Shown one piece after another: positions 55,076 through 64,000 of a stretch of 64,000 nucleotides of DNA. Made by a program: the position numbers and the translations under genes. Position 1 is the stretch's first letter. Every line of letters starts with the position of its first letter. Origin of the DNA: Isoetes taiwanensis (taxonomy: Eukaryota > Streptophyta > Lycopodiopsida > Isoetales > Isoetaceae); assembly GCA_021234155.1 (NCBI GenBank), contig JAJEKV010000025.1, positions 15,302,253 through 15,366,252 of the forward strand, written 5' to 3'. Under the pieces are notes generated by a model. That model was not told the origin of the DNA. It was given only the letters and a program-made list of their open reading frames with translations, and made no database searches.

Positions 55076-56899
55076 TACTAACTTCTTGTTGTTTCAGCGT
55101 TATCCGGCTTTGGCTGAAGTTACCATGCGTAGGCACCAGAAAGATTTCAGCCGTGGGTCTTCATGCCGGAGGATATTTTTCAGCTATTCCCGCCCCTATG
55201 GAACTTGTGGAAATCTTGCAAACTAAAAGATAATAAGGGACAGACTATTACCTGTAACTGGGCAAAAGAGTGTGACTACTTGGTCGGACCTACCGAGGTG
55301 CATGAGGGGGTATGGACTATGAAGACCCTGGGATTTTGTTCCGGGAGGTCTTTGGATGGAATTACCTACGGAAGGCCTCGATTATATTAGGTAAGCACTT
55401 CTTCAAGACAAGGGCAAAGACACTCACGATCTATAACGTTCTTGAAGAAGGAGATTTTGAATATGTGAAGGATAATTTTCCGAGGAAGTTTAAATCCTTT
55501 CGATCTCGAGATCTAGTGGGGTATGGCTTCGAGGGCGACGACGATTTCCATGGCCACCTTGCATAGTAAGTGGGTTGAAGTTGGCGTGACCAAGGAAGGA
55601 GTTTTCGTAACGTGCCACCGCCTTGGCAAAATTCATACGCAACGCCGTCTTGGAGAGGGAGGATCTTGAAGACTTCCGCTGGGTTGAACTAACGCCAAAG
55701 ATGGGGCAATTTGTTTGCAATCCCTGTACCAAAGATCCTTGATAGCCCCGACACTAGAGGCATCACTCCAATGTGGGACAAGACCACTCTATCTAATTTC
55801 TTTGATACTGTAAAAAAGAACACCACAGTGATTCTTTTCTGGATAGTGGTCTTTGCGAAGGCCGGAGCACAACTTTTGATTTCATCGTGTTGGATAATCT
55901 GGATTCCAGATCCAGAGTTTTTATTGGCATGAATGAGGACGAATACAAGAATCCACCTGCCCCAGGAGTTCAGGAGGTCCATGCACTGGTGTACACCACA
56001 AAAATTCAGGCCATTGCAGGTCATCCTGTCGATGAAATTGACCTCAAATTCTCCTTCAACGATCATCCTCAAGAACCGCCACCGCACGTGCCCTAACGAA
56101 GAAGACGAAGAGGTAGTCCGAGGCTATGGCGTGGAAGCTCTGCAACAATAGATTTCGGGTACAATTGGCAAGGCTTGCGAGGGGACATAATGATGAGAAA
56201 CCAGGCGGGGCACCGCCACATGCTCCTACCGTCTGGTAAAATGGTACCGCCAGAAAGAAGGGGTGTTTGATTACTTCTCTTGTGGTTCTTTTGGTAGGGC
56301 TTCATTCTTTGAATAAGAGATTTTGCATTGTGTTCGAAAAAGTGGCGGTTAAGCAGGAATGCCTAGGGGGATTATTGATAGGTTTGACCGCCTCAATCCT
56401 ATCATCGCATAAATGTTCTTACGAGGGGACAAAAGGTGATGTTGTCGAGGAAGTAGATCCACCAAATACGAGATGCTGAAGCTCCACCCGATGTGGACTA
56501 TGATGCGATCAAGAGCGCAATTCGATCCGACATGCTTAATGATCCCAATTTCACCGCCACGGCGTTTGAGAGCTTTGTAGATTCTATGGGTGCTTCTTCT
56601 AGCCATGGCCCCGGGCGTCGCGGAACCCCGATCCCGATGTGGAACCCGAGCCCGATGCGTAACCCGATCGATGCGGAACCACGAATTTTGTGTGATTATA
56701 ATGTAAAATTGTACAATAATACTATGGACGTCCCCTACTCATATACGTTGCACTCACCGTGATACAAACAAGAGTTCATCCCCATACCGCCTACATGCCG
56801 GCTGAGGGCCCCTCCACATAACACCGCAACCCCGACCATTCCGGTGGGAAGAGTGAAGGGTCATTTACCCGCCTCCCCTCGGTCTACCTAGCCGCATGG

Positions 56900-58384
56900 A
56901 AGCGTAAAAACATACATGTCAAGATATAACATAAGCACATATCCACCCCAAAGGGTGGTCCATCACATCTGCATAAACAAGGTGAGCACAATACATATGG
57001 GGGAGTTCTACCCAAGGCTCGGACTCAAGGGAATGACCGACGGCGGGTCTCCGTGAGATCATTGCGCATGCAATTCATGGCAATGGATTTTACCGGGCAT
57101 AAGAACATGGCATAGGGTTGTCCACTCCATCCGCCCCTCCCTTTGCACACACTGCGTAGTATTTGAAAGGTGTCGGACTGGCCCAGCCAGCACGGATGCA
57201 TAGCCAAAGGGCTATTCCTCGGGTTTCATCCTCCCAGGTTCGATGGGGGGCGGGAAGGGATCACTCCCTCGAGAGAGATCTACATCTTGCCATTTCCGGG
57301 GTGACTAGAGGGGGCCCGCGGTGTTCGTGACCGAACCCACTTTGGAAAGTGTACACCACTTCACTGGGGTGTAGAGTCCATGCCTCACCCGGCACTCGAT
57401 TGGTGAGCCATTAGACCTAGTCACAATGATCCCTGGTAGGCCTTACACACCGGAGGGATGGATTCAAGAGTCGAACACGAACCTCCTTCTTAGCCCGGTC
57501 GCCCCTTCACCCACAAGGGTGTGGTTCTTGTACACAGGCGAATCTATAGTGTGCTAGAGAGGCTATTCTAGGAGCATCTACTACCAAGCTTTAGGTCTCT
57601 ACCCCCTTCCCAATACAAGGAGCTCATAGAGAAACATCATCCATCTACATCACATAAGAACTAAAGAACTAGATCTAATCTACATCATAGAGTTAGGTTC
57701 TTTAGTTAGAGGCTGGTATCTCGAGATCTAGAAGGTGCTATGGGCAATTTAATAGGCTAAACCTACTAATTCTATGGTGAAACAGGGGTTTAGACTATCT
57801 AATTGGCCAAATACCTGATCCTTGAGTGGCTCCTCCTGACTGAGCTTTCGACCATCCCGCAACGCTTCGAATCAAGGGAAACTAATGGTGCAATTCTCTC
57901 GTGAAGTTCGGGATGCGGTTTTGGTCGTTGAGGCACCAAAACAGAAGTTCTAAAACCCTAGAAAGCGAAAATTGGGCAAGTTAGGGTTTTTCTCCTTTAA
58001 TAGACAAGGGGTTGGCTAGGGTTTCCAATTATCCTTTAGGCATGTGGGATGGGAATGGGCCCACTTGCCTTTAATGGCTAGGTGGCAAAATGTGCCCACA
58101 TGGAAATGTGTGCCCACATTAATGTGTACATTGGAAAATGTGCACATTGGAAAATGTGTCTATGGGTGTGGCCCACTTGGCATGAAGTGGCCATAAGGGA
58201 AAATGTGCACCTAAGTGAATGTGCACATTGTTTAATGTGCACATTAATAAATGCACACCTTGCACGTTGCCCCTAGGGCTACTAGCCTAGCTACACGCTT
58301 GGCACACGTGGGTTGGAGTGGCGGTACGGCGTGAGGTAGTACAAGATACGCCCCGGGACCGTGATAATCGCCCCGAACGTCACA
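56900..58384 (-). mobile_element. Ty3/gypsy 3' LTR (left end approximate)
   Basis: On the minus strand AAGGTGGGGAGAA (58397-58385) is a polypurine tract, followed at once by TGTGACGTTCGGGG, a typical LTR start (TG at 58384-58383). Downstream on that strand lies the AT- and GC-mixed LTR, including AATGTGCACATT-type repeats (58085-58245) and a transcript-like segment with a long open 5' leader. I cannot fix the CA end. It is somewhere near 56900-57250, and no target duplication was identified. No coding sequence expected. Confidence 0.55.
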
Positions 58385-59300
58385 TTCTCCCCACCTTGAA
58401 ATGATGCTGTCCGCAGCATCGTGGGTCTCCCCACCTTGGGATCATCCTACAACCAACCTGATACATACGATAAACTACTATAATACTTACACATTTATTA
58501 AGATTACCCTAAGGTAATATTTTTAGGACATTATCACGCCATTATATTATGAAATAACTTATCAATTCATAACATCATTAAAACAAGTTACTCAGTAATT
58601 CACTTAACATGACAATTAAGTTTATCAAAATCAAAATTAAAATTAACGTCCGAGGTACTCTTCATTCCTTGCAACACATTCCAACAAAATTTGTGTTGCA
58701 AGTCTTCGTAGCTCGACCTCCTTGCCTTCCGGAGCGCTCTATTGGCCTGCAAGTCGACACTACGTTAGTACCATTTAATTATTAATAAAATTTTGGTTAT
58801 ATGGTGACCACCCCACCTATCTACGTGGATGCATGGCTAATCTCCCGGCATAGGAAGAGGATGAATCTTCCATAATGGCCGAGGAGACAAAGGTGCCTAT
58901 ATGCCTATATGCGCTCATGCCTACACCCTAGTTGCCCCGTGGAGGATAGGTCCTTCCCGTATATGGAAGTGAAGGCCACGATTCCTCCTATCAAAGCATA
59001 TATGGGGCTAGAGGTGCTTTTCCTATCGGGCATTCCTTCATGACCTCCTTTCTCTCGAGGTCGTCTACTCCGCGTGGGGCGTAAGTAGACTTTTCTAATC
59101 TACCTTCCACCGCCCAAAGCGAAACGCTGCGGTCATGCCTACATTGACATTACACCACCCTAGAGATCACCGTAGTGGTCCCATCATCGGTAACAACGCA
59201 TGCGACCCATACCAAGCATAGGTTGTACGCGAGATTAATCTTAACTAAACATAGAATTAATCTACACAAATCGACATGCCTCGAGCCGATTTCTTGGAGA
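58385..59300 (-). other. Gypsy 3' internal spacer, no gene
   Basis: Between the polypurine tract and the integrase C-terminus. A second purine run, AAGGTGGGGAGA (about 58424-58439), repeats the polypurine tract sequence. No motif is seen in the rest. Frames on either strand are short. Confidence 0.45.
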
Positions 59301-60553
59301 GATGATTTTGCCGCCCCATTACTCCATAAAACCGTAGGTACCGCTTTACTAAATCTTTCTTAAGTACCCATGTCGCGTTTTCCACCGCAAGTGTTTCCAC
59401 TTGACCAAATATCGGAGGAATTTGATCTCCTCGCTTTTCTTGAAAGCTTTATCAAGAATCACTCTCGAACTATTTCCAAATGCTCCTCCGTCATTTCCAA
59501 CAATGTTGAGTGTCCAAGACTGCCCGGATTTGAGTGTGCTTCTTCAACAAACTTACGTGGAAGACCTTATGAATCTTTAGGTGTGCCGGCAAGTCTAGCT
59601 TGTAGGATTGATTACCTACTCTCTTGACTATTCTCAAGGGTCCAGCCCACCTTGGAGCAAGCTTCTTGCAATTCCCGATTCGAAGCCACCGCTTCACCTT
59701 GATCTTGAGCCAAACATCATCTCCAACTTTGAACTCTCTTATCGTTCGATGCTTGTCGGCGATGCTCTTTTTGTCGACTTCTTCACGCTAACAAATACCC
59801 TCGAACCTCTTCCACAGCCGCTTTGCGATATCGGCCAACATCTCTGGCCGCGAACTTCCACTTTGACACGGGGTTGTGCCAAGTGTGCCGGAGTTAGGAA
59901 TCGATAGCCGAATTGATCATAAACCGATATTTGGGATGATTCCTCGGTGCTATTGTATGCAACCCACCAAGTGAATAAATTCTTCCCACATACCTTGCTT
60001 ATTCCGCATATAGTTTCGTAGCATGTCCTCTAAAAATCTCGTTGGTCCGGCTCGCTTGGCCATCCGGCTCGAGGATGATACGCCGTGCTCATGGATAGCT
60101 TGTCGGATTGTCGCAAAGAGGTCTTGCCAAAAGGCGCTCATGAACCGGATCTGGCCGGAGATAATCTCCCTTGGCATGCCATGAAGCACGAAGATCTTTT
60201 TTGGTGAAGAGCTTTGCCTGTCCATAGCCGTATCGGTGGTCCCGCAAGGCACAAAATGTGCCATCTTCGACAACTTATCGACCACTACCATCAAGGCATC
60301 CTTCCCTCTTCTACCGCCCTTGGGAGCCCCCGTGATGAAATCCATGCTAATCACCTCCCACTTAGCGTTTGGCACCGCTAATGGCTCTAATGCTCTGAAT
60401 TGAAGCTGCTCGCCCTTTCGTTTCGACATAACCGGCATTCTGATGTAGCGAGCTATTTGCCTTCTTCATTCCGGCCAATAATACTAGCTGCAAGACTTTG
60501 AAATATGTTTTCATGAATCGCATGGCCGCTATTGGGCATTTAATGCGTGTCAT
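59300..60553 (-). pseudogene. Ty3/gypsy integrase
   Basis: 60553-60362 has AAMRFMKTYFKVLQL and the zinc-binding H2C2 region, damaged. 60438-59950 has FRALEPLAVPNAKWEVISMD, FITGAPKG and VVVDKLSKMAHFVPC, with the first two catalytic Asp positions. FVLHGMPREIISGQIRF has ISGQ where the family has the catalytic ISDR/SDR Asp, then FMSAFWQDLF. 59697-59491 has KLAPRWAGPLRIVKRVGNQS and HPVFHVSLLKK-like sequence, the C-terminal SH3-like part. Beyond it VENATWVLKKDLVKRY (about 59345-59395) may be a chromodomain remnant. Frameshifts separate the parts. A D-to-G change at the second catalytic Asp would inactivate it. Confidence 0.9.
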
Positions 60554-60813
60554 GGAGGATCAATTTCCTTACACCCGATGATTCGGCACGCGACAACTTG
60601 TTCTTATGGTATAACAGGTTGCCTTCCTTCTTATAATGTTTAAAGGCTTCCCCGCTCCTTATCTCTTCTAGCCTCCCTAGAGAGGCTTGCCCATACTTCC
60701 TTGAAATCTACATCTGCTTGGCAAGGATTCTTCAATCTTCTTACCAAAGTGGAGAGCTGCCGAAATTGCATTGCAATGCACTCCTAGTTGTCGATGCCTT
60801 GAAAGCGCATCCG

Positions 60814-61110
60814 CTACCACATTGAGCTTCCCCGCTTGTAGACTATATCAAAGTCATACTCTTCAGCTGAACTCCATCCACTTTCTCGCCTCAGGTTGAG
60901 GTGTGGTTGCGTGAATACATAGTGGAGGCTCGATGGTCTCAGATCCAACCGAACTTCCTTCCCAAAAGATAGTGCCTCCAAATTCTTAATGCCCTCGACA
61001 ACCGCCAAGCAATTCCTCGACGTCGCGCGTTGGGTAGCGCTGTTTCGGCTGCCGTCATCTTCCCCTGAATCATACGCTACTACACGCTTCTTGCATGAAA
61101 CCGCCCTGTA
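60814..61110 (-). pseudogene. Ty3/gypsy RNase H domain
   Basis: The minus-strand frame starts near 61100 as VVAYDSGEDD and continues as CLAVVEGIKNLEALSFGKEV, then LHYVFTQPHLNLR and YDFDIVYKRG. These are the conserved gypsy RNase H lines 'ELlAivegik.wr.yl.g.....tDh.sL.y...qp.ln.R' and 'fdF.i.YkpGk'. The tDH motif is changed to LRPSS. It would remove RNA from the RNA:DNA hybrid during replication. Confidence 0.88.
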
Positions 61111-61299
61111 GCTAAGCGTCCGTCGCTACAAGCTTGTCTTTCTCCGGGTCCGGCAGGTTAAGATCGGGCAGTTGTTAAAGCTTCCTTCAACAATGTTCAA
61201 ACCCCCGCTGGGCTTTCTTTGCGTACTGTCAGCCATTTTTTCACCTTCTCGCCTCGCCAAGTCTGTTAACGGGGCCGCTATCTTAGCAAAGTTCTTCAC

Positions 61300-61990
61300 G
61301 GTTCCCGTAGTACCGCTAGGCCGAGAAAACTTCCGACTTCATGCACATTCTTCGGGCCGCCACCGAATGACGGCTTCACCCGGTAGATCCATCCGAGATT
61401 CCTCTGCCGAGATCACATGACCAGGTATTCCACCTTCGGCGCAGGCGACACTTCGACAACTAACGGCATGGCAACCGGTGCCTCTTCAACTTCTCTAGCA
61501 CTCTCCTTAAGTGTTGTACGTTTCTTCAAGGATCCGCTATACACCAAAATGTCATCAAAGAATACAATCACAAAGGTGTCTAAAAACTCTCAAGATGTCG
61601 TTCATGAGCCCTCATGAACGCCGGGGCATTCGATAAGCGAGAAAGGCATTACCGTGAACTCATAATGCCCATACCGCTTAAGGCTGCCTTATGGATATCT
61701 TCTTCCTTTATCCCGATCCGGTGATAACCCGACCTTAAGTCGATTTTGGAGAAGACCTTTTGCACCTTGGAGTTGATCCATCAAGTCATCCGACCGGGGA
61801 GCACATACTTGTTCTTAATGGTGTGCTTGTTCAACCGCCTATAGTCTATGCACATCCTTAAAACGCCATCCTTCTTTCTTTACAAGAGAATGGGTGCTCC
61901 AAATGCATGCAGACACTAGGTCTAATGAAGCCTAGGTCGACAACTCCACAATTGCTTCTTGACTCAGGCCAACCCTGCGTCGTCATTCTC
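61300..61990 (-). pseudogene. Ty3/gypsy reverse transcriptase domain
   Basis: The minus strand reads FGAPILL and [20 protein letters not shown] (about 61910-61815), then VFSKIDLRSGYHRIGIKEED (61760-61700), LSNAPA near 61625 and VIVFFDDILVYSGSLKK (catalytic FDD, about 61575-61515). These are RT motifs 1-5 in order. Frames change three to four times, with stops between segments, so no single long ORF exists. Catalytic Asp residues survive. Confidence 0.9.
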
Positions 61991-62560
61991 GTATGGAGCC
62001 TGCTTGTCGGCTTTGCCGGAAAGTGCTGCTCACACCGACTCTCCCCTATAAGGAGGGGAGCCGCTTGATCTCATCTCGGAAAGAGATCATGGAACTCCGT
62101 GATCAGCTGAGCTATTTGCCGCAACTTGGCGAAAGCACCCCGCCTTCTTTGCTTTCCTCGATTCGCGCTCATCAATCTCAAGCTTGAAGATGTATGCTAC
62201 CTGCCGCTTCTTGATGCACTTGAAATTTCTTTGAAGACATACCACCGCATGATGGGAACAACTTCTTTATCCGTGATCTCAACCGATCTTTGCCTCTCGG
62301 GTGTTTGGGAAGGTCACCTTCCGCTTCCACAATCAATGATGGCTCGCCGGGTCCAAGATACTTCCATTCCTATGATCAAGTCGTACTTGCCAATGCCCAT
62401 TACGCCCCTCTATCCGGATATTAATCCCCGCAAGTCGATCGAAGTTAATTCTCTTGCACGCCATCGCCTTTACCGCACCACTTGCTAAGACAATGGGCCT
62501 TGGCTTTGACTTTAATGGTTTCACTTTCAACATTTGAACCATTAAGGGGATGCAAAGTTA
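61991..62560 (-). pseudogene. Ty3/gypsy protease-RT linker remnant
   Basis: The minus-strand frame 62542-62333 has VKPLKSKPRPIVLASGAVKA and a strand with GRNGHWQVRLDHR. This fits the strand-rich part after the aspartic protease active site of plant gypsy elements. The DSGAT active-site line itself is not visible. The rest to 61991 is broken and resembles the 'l.ey.dlFp.elP.gLPP.R' bridge into RT only loosely. Confidence 0.45.
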
Positions 62561-63039
62561 TGGGCTACTTCCCCGAATCTATCAAGACTATGAAGGACTT
62601 GGCTCTGGCCTTCCTACAGGGAAATTACTTTGTCTTCGCTCTCTGCTGCTATGTATCTATTGCGGCAAAGATATGACACTCACCCCTGAATGTAGTCGGG
62701 CTTCCTCGCCATCGCCCCAATCTCCCAACTCCGCTTAGTGCCGCACTTCATGACGTGAGGGGCAGCCACGTCCTATGGCCCGTTTGGGCCGACGCAAAAG
62801 GCGCTTTTCTATGCACTCCGCTCTCTTCGCCCTTGGGCAAAAGGGATCGCGACCGCTGGGGTAGTTTGACCTCCCCGGCTATCCTTGAAGGACACCTCGC
62901 TTCTTCCCGCCGTTTCCCCCTGGTTGCCACCATGTGGGGCTCTAAACCGGACCCGGGATCGCCGCCGTAGGGACTATAGCTTCTCGTCGCCTTGTTTTAT
63001 CTTGAAATACCATTTGCCGGGCCGCTATTCTGGGGTCTT

Positions 63040-63470
63040 TACGTTCCTTGCAAGCTTATAGCCTTGGATTCGCTTACGTCTTGTCTTAGGTTTGTGCCTC
63101 ACAAGCTTTTGAGGATCTCCTCATTGACCCCTCCAATATATAGCTTTTCTACCGCGTACTTCTCCCCCAACTTTTGGCACATGACCTGACCTCATGAATT
63201 CCTCGTATATTTCACGGGCTGATTTGTTTCCTATTTGGAGCCTATAGAAACTGTTGCATCATCTTTGGACTTATGCTCTCTTAGGACATAATAGGCTTGA
63301 AGGCTTTAGCAAACTTCTTGAAACTGCCAAGCATCCACTGCTTCAAGCCGTGTGCCTTTGCATAACCCTTCCACCAAATCCGTCGGCTCCTTTCAAGTTG
63401 GCTGTTGCCACTCTTATTTGTCTTTATCCTTCATGCCATAAGCATTGCCCGTACTCACTCATTTTAAGTC
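63040..63470 (-). pseudogene. Ty3/gypsy gag (retrotransposon gag domain) remnant
   Basis: Minus-strand pieces read VATANLKGADGFGG, NKSAREIYEEFMRSGHVPK and, after a frame change, CQKLGEKYAVEKLYIGGVNE, then EILKSL. This is the plant Retrotrans_gag pattern ('sv.eYv.eFm.L...vp....d...v..Fi.GLn..i...v'). Gag forms the virus-like particle. It lies at the expected 5' side of the minus-strand element. Only about 130 residues are recognisable. Confidence 0.65.
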
Positions 63471-64000
63471 AGCCATGCCTCAAAAGCTTCCTAATCCGGA
63501 CCTGTTCTCCCAAAGGTTCATTCCGGTTCCGGGCCTTCATACATTATCCGGTCTGAGAATCTACCCTTCTTCTAGTAGTCGAGAGGCCACAGGTGTCCGC
63601 TGTCGTGCCTCTATGGCGTCCTTGTGCCTTACATGCCCTTAGTGTTCTCACGCCTTACTTTCTGTTAGGTCCACGGGCTGCTCTTGTCTTCACCGAGGTG
63701 ATTGTCTAGATCTGAGCTTAGTCCGAAGATTCCGGGCTGGAGAATCTCCTTCTCTTGCTCCTCTTCTTGTCCCTTCACGCTCTCCAGGCGTGCTTGCAGC
63801 TTGGCTGGCGTTGCCGACCAGACCTGCTCACCCTTGCAGCAGACCAATGGAAGCCTTGCCCCCCACTCAGGTCAGGTCCTCATCTGGGATATCTCCTCCT
63901 CACAGGGGTCCTTGGGTTTCATTTCTTCAAATGGGTTCCTTGCGGGGGTGGTCCACAAGGGTTCTTCTCTTAAGGTCTTGGCGTTTTTCAGCTCGAGCCT
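63471..64000 (-). other. Gypsy gag N-terminus/leader, element continues beyond window
   Basis: A minus-strand frame at 63847-63665 has LQARLESVKGQEEEQEKEIL, a Glu/Gln-rich coiled-coil-like stretch as found in gag N-termini. The 5' LTR is not in the window. Confidence 0.4.

Larger units (their letters stand above)
51964..56690 (+). pseudogene. Multi-exon ParB-like / DNA methyltransferase-like gene, frame-broken
   Basis: Exons in order: Pro/Ala-rich start and basic helix (to 52283, ending with HTAKAVYVIY). Intron 52284-53200 (GTAAGTG..TTGCAG) joins to FYVNAQKHNFNPTG. Coding resumes with IIVYYVDRKFYDPTIMSASI (53465-53530), then a Lys/Glu linker (53856-54257). A ParB-like domain has LDMDSIQSLTKKLHPW, HYYIVNGNHS and, after a one-base slip, MAAGLYVKDFG (54429-54836). 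Intron 54921-55097 follows. Then FQLFPPLWNLWKSCK, ECDYLVGPTEVHEGVW, LTIYNVLEEGDFEYVKDNF and LEREDLEDFRWVEL. Methyltransferase-like motifs are LDSPDTRG with MWDKTTL (55737-55785) and VFDYFSCGSFGRASFF then RFCIVFEKV (56262-56345). A helical tail is at 56493-56630. The order ParB, DPPY position, FxGxG position matches beta-type ParB-methyltransferase fusions of phages, which is inference. DPPY reads DSPD. At least six frameshifts. Confidence 0.5.

Noticed and set aside
57400..57500. B-box-like GTTCGACTC in the gypsy LTR, considered as another SINE or tRNA
   Set aside because: The only A-box-like sequence nearby is on the wrong side of the B-box for that strand, and no cloverleaf can be drawn.

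Overview
This window looks like nuclear DNA from a land plant with a large, repeat-rich genome. The evidence is plant-type LINE remnants with a zf-RVT tail, a CACTA element of the TNP2/DUF4218 plus DUF4216 type with spliceosomal introns, Ty1/copia and Ty3/gypsy elements, two Helitron 3' ends with helicase remnants, and degraded PPR repeats. A DUF7869-like gene and a ParB-like/methyltransferase-like gene are families I associate more with ferns, mosses and other non-flowering plants. That placement is inference only. I see no rRNA, tRNA, CRISPR or organelle genes. Almost every coding stretch is broken by frameshifts or stops, and two longer frames stand out as exceptions: the DUF4216 frame at 20434-21177 and the lysine-rich frame at 53856-54257.

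Layout, 0-19 kb. The first 7 kb is mostly non-coding, with two small LINE fragments (2.75-4.23 kb) and a cluster of perfect or near-perfect hairpins (5.1-6.9 kb). From 7.8 to 10.96 kb there are seven tandem copies of a unit of about 445 bp. They run directly into a Helitron 3' end on the minus strand whose helicase remnant lies at 12.2-12.7 kb. A polypyrimidine tract of about 545 bp follows. Two related LINEs then lie tail to tail: a plus-strand RT fragment (13.45-14.37 kb) and a long minus-strand element (14.4-19.0 kb).

Layout, 19-34 kb. The minus-strand LINE abuts the 3' half of a CACTA transposon (19.0-21.2 kb). Downstream of it are subterminal-like CATCAG/TAGTCAG repeats and a G-rich simple repeat. 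Next come a second LINE lineage (23.4-25.6 kb, plus) and a copia element (26.4-29.7 kb, minus) split by a tRNA-derived SINE. Minisatellites follow, and then a minus-strand DUF7869-like gene (32.1-33.6 kb).

Layout, 34-50 kb. Two arrays of the same 19-bp unit (34.46-36.0 and 41.4-42.1 kb) flank an array of diverged units of about 800 bp that switches orientation near 38.9 kb. A mostly gene-free stretch follows, with a possible small membrane protein (43.7 kb), a PPR pseudogene (45.9-46.5 kb) and a second Helitron 3' end (48.3 kb).

Layout, 50-64 kb. The most interesting locus is 51.96-56.7 kb, a multi-exon, frame-broken gene. It has a ParB-like NGNHS...AA motif followed by motifs in the order expected of a beta-type DNA methyltransferase. 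Its first two recognised introns and its upstream flank carry GGCGCCATTT palindromes. The last 7 kb is a minus-strand Ty3/gypsy element with its 3' LTR to the left (ends about 58384) and gag at the right edge; the other LTR lies outside the window.
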